A DNA stretch of 64,000 bases from Bacteroidota bacterium (GCA_023417785.1 JAEZEH010000094.1:27227-91226); one strand, 5' to 3'. Positions 26,564-35,779 are shown, counted from the first letter of the stretch. Notes: a model not told the origin generated them from the letters alone. Program-made: numbers and translations.

Positions 26564-26598
26564 AAAATCCTGAGACCGATGGTCATCAGGATTTTTGT
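26564..26598 (+). terminator. Rho-independent terminator after tRNA-Arg
   Basis: AAAATCCTGA (26564-26573) pairs with TCAGGATTTT (26586-26595) across a 12-base loop, followed by a T-rich tail. It lies 10 bp after the tRNA. Confidence 0.85.
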
Positions 26599-26667
26599 TT
26601 TTATAAGGAAACCGCCGACTCGCAGGGATCACGAGGGGTTTGTGCGGCATAGCAGTGGGTATGAGCT

Positions 26668-26687
26668 AATCCCTGCGAACGCACAAA
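26668..26687 (+). repeat. Partial duplication of the tRNA-Arg 3' end
   Basis: These 20 bases match the tRNA 3' end plus 4 flanking bases (26539-26558) at 19 of 20 positions, 129 bp downstream. Between them, two inverted fragments occur: CTCGCAGGGAT (26619-26629) and GGTTTGTGCG (26637-26646), each an exact reverse complement of part of the same tRNA tail. The arrangement looks like a scar of integration or recombination at the tRNA. Confidence 0.6.
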
Positions 26688-26727
26688 TTTTGGATGATGA
26701 TGATGTTTTAAGTCTTGGAGGATATTG

Positions 26728-26758
26728 TTGGCTGCTGTGAGATTTGATGTTATCTTTG
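26728..26758 (+). promoter_or_regulatory. Promoter of the IPT/kelch lipoprotein gene
   Basis: TTG (26728-26730) and TATCTTTG (26751-26758) are 20 bp apart, fitting the Bacteroidota consensus. The gene starts 23 bp downstream. Confidence 0.6.
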
Positions 26759-26781
26759 TTTGTCTCATTTGAGGCATAGTT

Positions 26782-28572
26782 ATGTCGCCGCGATCTAAAT
26801 TTCTGCAATTAATATTTTTGATTTCGTCATGCCTTTTTTTGAGTTGTGAGAAAGAAGATCCAATAATTTCCATTTCATCGCCGGTTTCTACTACATCTGT
26901 TCTCTTGATCGGAGATAGTGTCTATTTGAGTGGTGAGATCAAAGGTGCAAAAGACCTAGGACTTGTTGAACACGGTTTTATAATTCGGAGCGACTCCAAT
27001 AAAAGTTTTCTTAATGCGATAAAGCAATCCAGTGATGGGCCACCTTCCGGCCAGGTTTTTCACGGCGCCGTGTTCAATGATTTTGATGGAAGCGGAGAAT
27101 ATTATGTCCGAGCCTTTGCCATCAGTTCTTCAAATACTTACTACGGCCAGGCGGTGGCGTTCGATGGTTACGACAGGAGACAGCCTGAAATACTTGATGT
27201 GACACCCCGGATTGGTGGCAAGGGCGAAGTTGTAAAGATATATGGTAATCATTTTGGGAACGATGGCGCATCGCTAAAGGTCAAATTTGGAGAATATGAC
27301 TGCGAAATAATAGATGTCATGGTGGATCGCATACTGATCCAAACGCCAAATTATAAGCGGTCGGAGATTGTTGATATCAGGATCGAAAAGCGTGACAAAG
27401 TCTTAGTGGCCAGCGATGCGTTTGAATTTATCGGCCCAAAGATACATAGCGTTACACCTGATGCCGGGAAGCGGGTTTTTAATTTCACAATTACTGGTGA
27501 GAATTTTTCACCGATTGCATGGCGAAACCAGGTTAAACTTGACAATGCGCGAGTTAAGGTTCTTGGGGCAGATGAATACAATCTACAATGTGAAATCGAT
27601 GTGTCACGATTTGTTCCGGGAAGGTATGCTCTCTACGTTTCGGTTAATGAAACGCTTAGCGATCATGTTCCCGAGCTAAACGTAGAAACGCCATGGAAAC
27701 GATTAGCTGAAAAGCCCGACCTTGGATATGTTGATTTTACTTCCTTCATAATAGGCCAGAATCTATTTGTATGTAATGGCTTTTATTCGATGTCACCATA
27801 TTTATTCAACACGGAAGTGTGGCGATACAATATTCCAAGTAATTCCTGGGCTCGAATGGCAGACTTTCCAGGGGAGCCAAGGGCTTACGCGTCAAGCTTT
27901 ACGATCGGGGCGAAAGCTTTTGTGGGCTCTGGAGGTATTAAAGATGGAACCTTGTCTGATTTTTGGGAGTATGATTCACGTACTGATACCTGGACAAGGA
28001 AATCTGACCTTCCAGGAGGCCCAAGATCGCAAGCACAGGGATTCTCGCATAATGAAAAGGGATATTTTTTGGGAGGGCTGAATTCATTGCGGTTTGAACC
28101 CGATTTTTGGGAGTATGATCCGGTAAATGACAGCTGGCGCGAATTAGCTACCTTCGAAGGCACGCACGAAGAAATGAGGAATATCGTTGTTCGCGATGGC
28201 AAGGTTTACTGCTTTGGCGGCCAGGATAAGTTCAAATCTTTTAGATATGAATTTGAGCGCGATGTCTGGAATCTCGTTCACTCGGTTATCGATAGTGATT
28301 TGCGGATTCACCGAGTCGCTTATGACGAGGATGATTGTTATATGTTGACAGAACACACGAGTAACTTATATGAACCTGAGCAACGTCTTTTCAGATACGA
28401 TCCCGAAATGCACCGGTTGCTGGATGAGCATCCTATTCTACCGAAGTATAGAGTAATGCCCGGGTTTCTGTATCTTGTGGATAAACGACTAATTTACGGA
28501 CTAGGCCGGGGACAGTGGAGTCTTCCGATTTGTACAGATTCATGGATGTATGATCTAAGGGAAGTGCAATGA
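26782..28572 (+). CDS. Lipoprotein with IPT/TIG and kelch-like repeats
   Basis: 596 residues. The signal ends in a lipobox (LFLSC, Cys22) followed by acidic residues. Two IPT/TIG immunoglobulin-like domains follow (about 133-218, starting PEILDVTPRIGGKGEVVKIYG, and about 220-305). The rest forms a kelch-type beta-propeller with repeated blades such as FWEYDSRTDTWTRKSDLPGG and FWEYDPVNDSWRELATFEG. Such surface lipoproteins often bind polymers or other proteins. Base composition is more AT-rich than neighbouring genes. The 3' end overlaps the next gene by 4 bp. Confidence 0.82.
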   Translation: MSPRSKFLQLIFLISSCLFLSCEKEDPIISISSPVSTTSVLLIGDSVYLSGEIKGAKDLGLVEHGFIIRSDSNKSFLNAIKQSSDGPPSGQVFHGAVFNDFDGSGEYYVRAFAISSSNTYYGQAVAFDGYDRRQPEILDVTPRIGGKGEVVKIYGNHFGNDGASLKVKFGEYDCEIIDVMVDRILIQTPNYKRSEIVDIRIEKRDKVLVASDAFEFIGPKIHSVTPDAGKRVFNFTITGENFSPIAWRNQVKLDNARVKVLGADEYNLQCEIDVSRFVPGRYALYVSVNETLSDHVPELNVETPWKRLAEKPDLGYVDFTSFIIGQNLFVCNGFYSMSPYLFNTEVWRYNIPSNSWARMADFPGEPRAYASSFTIGAKAFVGSGGIKDGTLSDFWEYDSRTDTWTRKSDLPGGPRSQAQGFSHNEKGYFLGGLNSLRFEPDFWEYDPVNDSWRELATFEGTHEEMRNIVVRDGKVYCFGGQDKFKSFRYEFERDVWNLVHSVIDSDLRIHRVAYDEDDCYMLTEHTSNLYEPEQRLFRYDPEMHRLLDEHPILPKYRVMPGFLYLVDKRLIYGLGRGQWSLPICTDSWMYDLREVQ

Positions 28573-29987
28573 AGAATTCAGCTGTATCTTTAGTTGTGCT
28601 ATTCTGGTTGTTCGCGGCTTGCGAACACGAAGCAGTTTCGCCTCATGTTCCGATCGAATCGAAGAACGGACAACCCAAACCTTTTGCCGTGAACATTGCG
28701 AAGGTATCAGGAACATCAGCGGTCATTAGCTGGGGACCTGTAATTGATCCGGATAACGATCCACTTTATCACCTCGTAAAGTTAAATTCGATATCGGTGA
28801 CTGGCGTTCTGACTAACGACGGTCTAGTCACACTTGAGGGACTGAATCCTGAAACGCGTTATGAAGGGGAGGTGATTGTCACGGACTCAGTATCAGAACC
28901 AATAGCCATCCCATTCTATTTTCGAACCACTCGCCATATTTTGACCTTCAGTCGAATGCTTCAAACGGGTGGCCGCCGGCTGGAGCGAACGATGGATAAT
29001 AACTATCTTGTTGTCGGGACTACTCGACGGGAAGGGAAACTGGGGCTTCTGGTTTCTCTGGTCGATACCATAGGCTATAATATCTGGAGCCATGAATACC
29101 CCACAGACGGCGATACAAATGTCACTCCACATCCTGACGTTTTTCCAATCTCAGACGGATATCTGATTGCCTATGGGCCGAGCATCAATAAGGTCGATCA
29201 CGATGGCAAGATGGTATGGCGTTATTTATCTGAAAACGGTTTTACAAGCCAGTATGGAGGGATTGCACTGACTGAGGGTGGTGATATACTGATTGCCGGA
29301 ACCGGAAATCAAAACGCTTCGATTAGTAGATTCTCCAATGATGGAAAATTGGTGTGGGAAAAGAGAGTGCACGATGGGTACTCGAATACTTTCAAGAATA
29401 TAACTAAACTTCCCGACCGTTCTTACTTGGTTACAGGAACTACGATCCCGGAATTTGTCCCTTTCGCTGATGCGATTCTGACGCTATCAAAAATAGATGA
29501 AGAAGGGAATGTCATCTGGTCTAAAAAATATCCTGACGGCAGATATTGTTTCCTTAAAAATCTATTGAAGATTGATGATGGAATCATTATAACTGCCAAT
29601 GTTTGGGACGATCGCGATGTCTCCAGTGTCCGTATAATAAAAGCCGATTTTTCTGGGGACATTGCATGGGATCAGTACTACAGCCAAGGTCCGAGCACTT
29701 CAATCTGGGGAATAACTAAAAATGTAGATGAAGGGTTCGCGTTCGTGGGATCGTTTGGGACGTACAGCGAATCTGCTCTCTTCACCCGAATAAACGACTC
29801 GGGAGCGATTGTTGTTCAGCAATCATATGCACCGGAGTACATGGACTTTGTTTGGAGTCTTTATGATGTTGTTCAAACTCCGGATCTCGGATTTGTGATG
29901 GTTGGTGGGAAAGGCGCCGTCTGGACTTATGAGGACAAAGAGCTTGGCCCGTGGATTCTCAAGACAGATGAGAGTGGAAAATTTTAG
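28569..29987 (+). CDS. Lipoprotein with fibronectin III-like domain and beta-propeller
   Basis: 472 residues; lipobox near LFAAC (Cys18). A fibronectin III-like domain occupies about 38-118 (AVISWGPVIDPDNDPLYHL to YFRTT). The remaining 350 residues contain repeated W- and G-rich strands (MVWRYLSENG, LVWEKRVHDG, VIWSKKYPDG, IAWDQYYSQG) typical of PQQ-like or WD-like propellers. Starts inside the stop of the previous lipoprotein (ATGA), so the two form a translationally coupled pair. Role unknown. Confidence 0.8.
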   Translation: MKNSAVSLVVLFWLFAACEHEAVSPHVPIESKNGQPKPFAVNIAKVSGTSAVISWGPVIDPDNDPLYHLVKLNSISVTGVLTNDGLVTLEGLNPETRYEGEVIVTDSVSEPIAIPFYFRTTRHILTFSRMLQTGGRRLERTMDNNYLVVGTTRREGKLGLLVSLVDTIGYNIWSHEYPTDGDTNVTPHPDVFPISDGYLIAYGPSINKVDHDGKMVWRYLSENGFTSQYGGIALTEGGDILIAGTGNQNASISRFSNDGKLVWEKRVHDGYSNTFKNITKLPDRSYLVTGTTIPEFVPFADAILTLSKIDEEGNVIWSKKYPDGRYCFLKNLLKIDDGIIITANVWDDRDVSSVRIIKADFSGDIAWDQYYSQGPSTSIWGITKNVDEGFAFVGSFGTYSESALFTRINDSGAIVVQQSYAPEYMDFVWSLYDVVQTPDLGFVMVGGKGAVWTYEDKELGPWILKTDESGKF

Positions 29988-30735
29988 ATCTCACCTTATG
30001 TGTCCTCGTACTGTTGATCTTGCTTTAGTCTTGAAAATGCCTAAAAAATGTTGTCGGACTCATTCTTTGACGCGTCCATATTTGTGTGGTTCGTGAATAC
30101 ACATGTACGAACTTATCCCGCGAGCACAGTGATTTCCCGATACCAATGGTCTACAGGATCGGCTAACTATCCGCAGCCTTGTGAGGTAATAAAACTGAGG
30201 TACATAGGTTCATAAGGTTATGGATCATTTACTCATAATTCATCATTAACTATCAAGCATTCTTAAAGACGGTCCGGCAGGCGTCCGGGTAACCAAGGAG
30301 AGAGGATTCCGCTGGCCAAGTTCCAGGCTTTACGAATTTAGTCTTCCGCAATGATCACAGCTATCACTTCGTGTTTCCCGAAAACATCCGGCTCGCATAT
30401 GTAAAAACACGTCGACGTGTCTCGGCTGCGGCATCAATCACTTCGACCTTAGTCGGCCAATATACCAGCTTCGAAAAAAACGGGGTATGTGGAGCCAAGT
30501 TATTCCAGTGAACAAATTATTTTATAATACATTCTTATTTATTCAGTTTTCTATACTACAGGGAAAGAGAAGACCTTGAGAAAGCGTTTGAAATAATTCA
30601 TCTTCAATTGTCGTTGTCACACCTATTTTGTCGTAGAGGATTTATGTATAAAAATCATCGGTGACACTTAATAGAAGCATACTCCTTGCGAGTTTGTCAA
30701 ATTGCTCACCAACCTTTACCTTAAACCTTCTCATC
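29988..30735. other. 748-bp gap with no supported gene
   Basis: No intact gene seen. An open stretch without a start codon (about 30295-30510, plus strand, roughly 70 codons, containing DHSYHFVFPENIRLAYVK) could be a decayed coding fragment, but I cannot assign it. A promoter-like TATTTTGT, one base short of the -7 consensus, occurs near 30634 upstream of the SMP-30 gene. Confidence 0.4.
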
Positions 30736-31746
30736 ATGAAAAAATCGCTAATGATTACACCTGGTTTGATCGCCTTTGTCTTTAGTCTCGCCATCTCGTG
30801 CAGCGACGACGACCATAAATCTCCCTCGCAGGAAGGGCTTATCGCAACGGATGCACAATTAGTTAATCAAGGGTCCGGGTATTCATTCACGGAAGGTCCC
30901 GCGGTTGACAAGAATGGGAACGTATTTTTCACAGACCAACCCAATGACATCATTTATAAGTGGGATGCTAGTTCCGGGCAGATAACAACCTTCCTGGAGG
31001 GAACCGGCAGATCCAATGGAATGGCGTTCGATAAAGACGGTAATCTTATCGCATGTGCGGATATGTATGGGGAACTGTGGAAGATCACTCCTAACGGTAC
31101 GCATACTGTTCTCGTTGACAATTACGACGGGAAATTACTGAATGGCCCGAATGATGTATGGATCAATCCAACAAATGGCGGCATGTATATCACCGATCCA
31201 ATGTTCCCCAGAGGTTATTGGGAGGATTCTGATCCGCGAAAAACCGGAAATCCTAATTGGCCACCTACACATTCCGAGCAGGCCGAATCCGGAAAGGGTG
31301 GACACGTTTATTATCTTGCTCCGGGCGGAACAACGTTAACACGAGTAACAACACAGGCGGAATGGGATGCTGACTCATGGCCGAATGGCGTTGTGGGCAC
31401 TCCTGATGGAAAAAAACTGTACGTGAACAAATGGGCGGGCGATAACATGGGCGGTACATGGGTGTTCGACATCAACAGCGATGGGACGTTATCAAACATG
31501 CGGAAATTTGTAGATATGGGCGGCGATGGTATGTCGATGGATGAACGTGGAAATATCTACATAAGCAATAGCCTCGGCGTTGTTGTGTTCGATCCATCGG
31601 GTAAAGAATTAATCAGGATATTTACCGGAGGAGGCGCTACCAATAATGTGTTCGCCGGGGCTGATCAGAAGACGCTTTTTATTACAGGTCCGGTAGACAA
31701 GGTAAATACGTTGAAGATGATCGTGAAGGGAGTCGAGAAGTTCTGA
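30736..31746 (+). CDS. SMP-30/gluconolactonase-like lipoprotein
   Basis: 336 residues from the ATG at 30736; a GTG 75 bp upstream is in frame but would bury the signal. The lipobox is SLAISC (about Cys20). The body shows SMP-30/gluconolactonase/LRE features: FTEGPAVDKNGNVFFTDQPND, GRSNGMAFDKDGNLIACAD, LNGPNDVWINPTNGGMYITDP, each contributing calcium-site residues of the six-bladed propeller. Probable lactone hydrolase of a sugar acid on the periplasmic side or cell surface. Confidence 0.88.
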   Translation: MKKSLMITPGLIAFVFSLAISCSDDDHKSPSQEGLIATDAQLVNQGSGYSFTEGPAVDKNGNVFFTDQPNDIIYKWDASSGQITTFLEGTGRSNGMAFDKDGNLIACADMYGELWKITPNGTHTVLVDNYDGKLLNGPNDVWINPTNGGMYITDPMFPRGYWEDSDPRKTGNPNWPPTHSEQAESGKGGHVYYLAPGGTTLTRVTTQAEWDADSWPNGVVGTPDGKKLYVNKWAGDNMGGTWVFDINSDGTLSNMRKFVDMGGDGMSMDERGNIYISNSLGVVVFDPSGKELIRIFTGGGATNNVFAGADQKTLFITGPVDKVNTLKMIVKGVEKF

Positions 31747-31816
31747 ATTCAACGGACCCGCACGGGTTATAGTGCCGCGTGCTGATTCAGTATTCTTCTG
31801 CTTTTGAATAACCCTT

Positions 31817-31852
31817 AAAAATCCCGATAGATTTGGTTGTCGGGATTTTTTA
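31817..31852 (+). terminator. Rho-independent terminator after SMP-30-like gene
   Basis: AAAAATCCCGA (31817-31827) pairs perfectly with TCGGGATTTTT (31840-31850) across a 12-base loop and continues into T residues. Confidence 0.85.
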
Positions 31853-32246
31853 TTGGCGTATATATCGTCAGTTGCGGTCTTAGGTTGATATCCTGGAATT
31901 AATAGAACGGTCCTGAATAGTCAGAATTTGGTCGGGATTTTATCTCCGGAGATGTTAACCTCGCACCTGCTACCTTATGTATGTTTTCCAGGTGATGTCA
32001 TTTGTATGATTGATCTGTAGTTTGCGTAAGCAAGTACAGTGGAAGGATGAGGCTTCCAGGTAGTGTTCTGTAAAATATTTTCGTGGTCCACGAGATAAAT
32101 GGTGTCGCAAGAATTGTTCGATTCTGTAATGAGAGCCATCCGAATCTACGTAAGAATGAAATAAAGGGGCTAGTAAGAAAATACCTTTTAACCACAATTA
32201 AATTAAGATCTGGCGCCTTTACTTTGCACCTAAATTTTTTTTAAAC
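31853..32246. other. Intergenic region upstream of collagen-like gene
   Basis: About 390 bp without a supported gene. TTTACTTTGCACC close to the next start resembles a -7 box one base short of TAnnTTTG. Short open frames on the minus strand here have no recognisable domain and are not called. Confidence 0.4.
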
Positions 32247-32912
32247 ATGAAAATTAGATCAATGATTAGGAACACGATGCTATTATTGGCTGCGGTGTGC
32301 GTTAGCTTTGTTATGTCTTCCTGTGAAGGAGATGAAGGTCCAATGGGCCCCCAAGGTGCAGCAGGTGCGTCCGGTGCCGCCGGTCCGCAGGGCGCAACAG
32401 GTCCGGAAGGAGCAGCGGGCTTAAATGGCCAATCTGCCTTAACAAAATCCGGGAAATTCGAAGGCACAATAGCCGGAACTCGCAAAGACGGAACAGAATT
32501 TTCCGAGACATTTAGCTATGAGTATATGGAGTCTTTTTATGAGGCATTCAGAGAGGATCAGGATTATACATGGATTTACCGGTATGCCGAATCTTCGTAC
32601 AACTCACCATATATTGAAATGAGATTGCAGCTTATCGACCGGGATCAAGAAACCGAAACAATAGCCGTGGATCAGCTTTATCTTAATTTCATCAAAGAAA
32701 TCGATGCAACTACGTTGTTCCGTTTTTACTTAAATACCAACGATGTCGAAGTGAGTAACTACGTGTATAATCCGGCTGCGGGGTCTTTGAGCTTTGATTT
32801 TAGTTTCACGGGATTTAGTAATTCTACCGAGAACGAAGCAATCATCGAAGGTTCGTTTACTACCGGGGAAGGTAAACTCTATAGGAACGTGGTTAACCGC
32901 AAGGGCAACTAA
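32247..32912 (+). CDS. Lipoprotein with collagen-like GXY repeats
   Basis: 221 residues. Signal ends in lipobox VMSSC (Cys26). Immediately after come about 12 consecutive Gly-X-Y triplets (GDEGPMGPQGAAGASGAAG and onward, about 27-62), a short collagen-like stalk. The C-terminal 155 residues are beta-rich and unrecognised. Such lipoproteins may trimerise and project from the cell surface. A clear terminator follows. Confidence 0.82.
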   Translation: MKIRSMIRNTMLLLAAVCVSFVMSSCEGDEGPMGPQGAAGASGAAGPQGATGPEGAAGLNGQSALTKSGKFEGTIAGTRKDGTEFSETFSYEYMESFYEAFREDQDYTWIYRYAESSYNSPYIEMRLQLIDRDQETETIAVDQLYLNFIKEIDATTLFRFYLNTNDVEVSNYVYNPAAGSLSFDFSFTGFSNSTENEAIIEGSFTTGEGKLYRNVVNRKGN

Positions 32913-32934
32913 TCCTTATTTTTGAAAAATAAGA

Positions 32935-32959
32935 GGGCGGCCAGTGCTGCCCTTTTTTT
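32935..32959 (+). terminator. Rho-independent terminator after collagen-like gene
   Basis: GGGCGGC (32935-32941) pairs with GCTGCCC (32946-32952), one G-T wobble, with a CAGT loop, followed by seven T residues. Confidence 0.85.
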
Positions 32960-33029
32960 GTGGTGTCACATCCGACTTGATGAACCGGCTTTTCGCTATC
33001 TTTGACCATGCCGGCTGATCTTACAATTA

Positions 33030-33200
33030 TCATCCCTGGCCAGTGTAGATCGCTCCGCCACTAAGAGATTTGTACAGGTCTATAGCCGTCTTATGCTGAA
33101 GTTTTTTCAATGTGACAAGGTCGCGTTTTGTGTTAAGCGCGTTGTTTTGCACTACAATAACTTCCAGGTATGTAGCCCGGCCTGTTCGAAAAAGGGGCAG
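33030..33200 (-). pseudogene. 3' fragment of a TolC-family outer membrane efflux gene
   Basis: The minus strand encodes about 55 residues ending at a stop at 33030: LFRTGRATYLEVIVVQNNAL, then LKKLQHKTAIDLYKSLSGG. This is the C-terminal hairpin of TolC/OprM-type channel proteins (typical form: TGYATYLEV...Q....A...LY.ALGGGW). There is no start and no upstream remainder of the gene, because the homology stops where an unrelated plus-strand fragment begins. A decayed remnant, not a gene. Confidence 0.7.
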
Positions 33201-33850
33201 AAGCAGCGAAGCAATGTGGAAACGGAGTACATTGAATCAATTCATACAGACTTTGCAATTGATGTAACGAAAGTTAAGCCGTATAGCACGGTGATTCAGC
33301 TTGATCAACGAGGTTATTCCACTGGTAAAGGCAAAGAAGGAAAAGGATCACTTTGGATTAAGAGTATTATGAAGGAAATCGCACGGCATGCGACGGGAAA
33401 TCCTCTTATAATGATAGACGGTGTCCTAACCGACAGCGTTGGATATTTGATTTCGATCAATCCATCCCAAATCAAAAGTTTCAGCGTCGTGAACAGCCGT
33501 TCAAAACTTCGCCCTTACGGCGCACCCGGTAAACATGGCATCCTTGCGATCGAGACAATAGTGGGAAAGCCGCGCGGGCTTCAGTCGAAAAGCTCGCTTT
33601 TCATCAAAGGCATCGACGATCCGGTTCCCTTGGGTATGCCCACCCTTTCGCAAAACCAGGGGCGCAACGTCCCTTACCTTCGACCTTCGTTATTCTGGGA
33701 TCCGAATTTGGCTCTTAGTTCGGGACGCGCTCATCAATCCGTTTCTTTTCGGGCGATGATACCGGGAGCTATTCGATTCAGGTGGTTGCCTTCACTCAGG
33801 ATGGGTTTATGGTGGAGGCAAATAAATTTATTGGCGTCAGGTATAAATGA
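33195..33850 (+). pseudogene. Frameshifted 3' fragment of a TonB-plug-domain protein
   Basis: The plus strand encodes a plug-like segment (PLIMIDGVLTDSVGYL, then INPSQIKSFSVV and YGAPGKHGILAIET) followed by LFWDPNLALSSGRAHQSVSF, the pattern of large Bacteroidota proteins combining a TonB plug with an MG2-like C-terminus. At 33746-33749 (TTTT) the frame breaks. One extra T would continue as FSGDDTGSYSIQVVAFTQDG and end at 33850 in a normal C-terminus. An open frame from 33093 runs on to 34067, but its first 35 residues are antisense to the TolC fragment and its tail is out of frame. Either a pseudogene or a homopolymer assembly error in an already truncated gene. Confidence 0.65.
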
Positions 33851-34011
33851 TTTGCGCGAAACCGACTTTCGTTTTCCTGTTCTGCAAACAGCAGAAAGGG
33901 GGTGGAGATATGCTGTTTATGACCTGACAACTGATCGCCGACCCGCAGTTCCGGTTAAAATGGATGGCATCTCTTTTTCATTATCAATTTATGAATCAAA
34001 ACCGATGCAAC

Positions 34012-34248
34012 ATGAAAAAGCTACTATTAGTTATGCTTGCCGCAGCTGCCTTCTCTTGTGGTGGTGACGGCAACAATGATCGGGAAGCCACTACAGAGGA
34101 ATCAGAGACCGACGGGAACGTTGAAGAGTATTCAGGTTCGAATATTACCCCTCAGGTGGAAGACTCGGCGGATAGGCTACAGGTTGATACGATCAGTTCC
34201 GCTGGCTCGGCAAATGAAGCCAAAGAGAGCGACCTTGATACAAATTAG
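34012..34248 (+). CDS. Small acidic lipoprotein
   Basis: 78 residues from MKKLLLVMLAAAAFSC, a compact lipoprotein signal with lipobox AAFSC (Cys16). The mature part is short, acidic and low-complexity (Glu, Asp, Ser, Thr), probably disordered. An in-frame extension upstream to 33964 is not needed. No family recognised; convergent with nosY. Confidence 0.6.
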   Translation: MKKLLLVMLAAAAFSCGGDGNNDREATTEESETDGNVEEYSGSNITPQVEDSADRLQVDTISSAGSANEAKESDLDTN

Positions 34249-34278
34249 CCAGAAAATCTTTCGCGGTTTGAGATGGAC

Positions 34279-35046
34279 TCACAAGTCTTTCTTTCCAAAT
34301 ACCTTCAGCGCAATAAAGGCTGGAATGATAATCCAGAGAGAAAGCACGAAGGCAGAGAACGTCATGCCGAACCCTGTTCCGAAAAACTGCTTGTAGAACG
34401 CGCCGGTATACCCCATGAGTGCGGAGATATCAAGCTCAAGCAGCATGATGATCCTGGCCAGATCCACAGGATTCAGGCTGACCAGCGCAAGGGTGATCTT
34501 TTCCAGTGGATAGTCGCTAAAAGCATAGATGAACCACAGCAGAAAGCCGTCGTATATCAATGAAAAGTAAAACCAGAAGAGGAGGGCCACGCCGATGGCT
34601 TTGGCTTTGTCGCGCGTGAGTACCGATGCGAGAAAAGCTAGTGAAACGAAAACCATTGTAAGGGCGGTACCGCATAGCAGTAATGAGATCCCCGCGGAAC
34701 CTGAGCCGTAGATGACGAGCGGAAGGCCGACGCCGATAACAAAGGCCAGTGAAAGTGAACATGCCACCGCCAGGAATTCTCCGGCAAACACGGTTCGCCG
34801 ATCGATTGGCTGGGCCAGCATTAGTTCAATAAACTCATATGAATTGTAGAAGTGTATTGTTGTAAATACTATACTAATCAGAGGTACCACGAGAAGAACG
34901 ATATTGAGCAGGCTCATAATAACCTTTCCCGGATCTCCGTCCACCTGGAACAACGCAAACGTGCTGATCAGGAGAAGGGCGGCATAGAGGCCTATGAACC
35001 TGGTTCGCAATACATCGTAAAATACATATTTGATAACCCTTGACAT
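34279..35046 (-). CDS. nosY: ABC transporter permease for NosZ maturation
   Basis: 255 residues from the ATG at 35046 (MSRVIKYVFYDVLRTRF); a TTG 24 bp upstream overlaps nosF and is less likely. About six membrane segments with an ABC-2 type layout. By position after nosD and nosF it is the permease NosY, which with NosF and NosD forms the transporter needed to assemble the CuZ copper-sulfur centre of nitrous oxide reductase. Last gene of the operon. Confidence 0.9.
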   Translation of the reverse strand: MSRVIKYVFYDVLRTRFIGLYAALLLISTFALFQVDGDPGKVIMSLLNIVLLVVPLISIVFTTIHFYNSYEFIELMLAQPIDRRTVFAGEFLAVACSLSLAFVIGVGLPLVIYGSGSAGISLLLCGTALTMVFVSLAFLASVLTRDKAKAIGVALLFWFYFSLIYDGFLLWFIYAFSDYPLEKITLALVSLNPVDLARIIMLLELDISALMGYTGAFYKQFFGTGFGMTFSAFVLSLWIIIPAFIALKVFGKKDL

Positions 35047-35050
35047 GATT

Positions 35051-35779
35051 TTAATTTTCGATCGAATCAATCAATTGTTTTTGCGTGATCATGGTTGCTA
35101 TAGCTTTACCTAGTCTGGTTTCTCTCGTTTCTTCCTTCAATGCCTGAATTGTATTATTATAGTGGACTTGACCTTCGTATATGTAGATCACATCGGTAGT
35201 GAGTTCATCGAGGTCACTAAGGATGTGCGACGAAATGATCAGAAGTTTGTTCTTTTCCTTTTCAGATTGAATTTTTTCCTTTAATAGTTCGACCGATACA
35301 GGATCGAGCCCGGCGGTGGGTTCGTCGAGTATCAAAACAGGCGGGTCAAACAAAAAGGCCAGGGCAGCACTTACCTTCTGGCGGGTTCCGCCCGAAAGGG
35401 TATGCATGCGTTTGTTGTAGATCCTGGTAAGTCTGAATTCATCAATCAGGCTTTCATCCAGGGTCGTGGCATTCTTCCGGATGTTCTTCATCATATCCAT
35501 GAGTTGGCCGATGGTCATGTTTTCGGGATACCGGCCGATTTGGGGCATGTAGCCAATGTGCTCACGGTATTTCCAGTCGTTGGCGATACTTCTTCCGTCG
35601 AAAAGAATCTCTCCGGAAGTTGGAACGACCAGACCCAGGATGCTTTTGATCAAAGTAGTTTTTCCAGACCCGTTTGGCCCGATCAACGCGTAAGACCGCC
35701 CTTTTTTCAGATGAAGTTCCACGTCCATCAGCGCGCGTGTTTTCCCGAATTTTTTGTCAACCTCTTTTATCCAGATCAT
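35051..35779 (-). CDS. nosF: ABC transporter ATP-binding protein for NosZ maturation
   Basis: 242 residues from MIWIKEVDKKFGKTRAL (ATG at 35779); the frame is open 43 codons further upstream inside nosD, without conservation. Walker A GPNGSGKTT, signature LSGGTRQKV, Walker B VLILDEPTAGLDP and the switch His (SSHIL) are all intact. Energises the NosDFY transporter. Overlaps the nosD 3' end by 23 bp and is followed after 4 bp by nosY. Confidence 0.93.
   Translation of the reverse strand: MIWIKEVDKKFGKTRALMDVELHLKKGRSYALIGPNGSGKTTLIKSILGLVVPTSGEILFDGRSIANDWKYREHIGYMPQIGRYPENMTIGQLMDMMKNIRKNATTLDESLIDEFRLTRIYNKRMHTLSGGTRQKVSAALAFLFDPPVLILDEPTAGLDPVSVELLKEKIQSEKEKNKLLIISSHILSDLDELTTDVIYIYEGQVHYNNTIQALKEETRETRLGKAIATMITQKQLIDSIEN

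Noticed and set aside
33093..34067. A 324-codon open frame on the plus strand
   Set aside because: Its first 35 codons are antisense to a TolC fragment, the middle is a plug-domain remnant, and the end is out of frame after 33749. It is a composite of decayed pieces.
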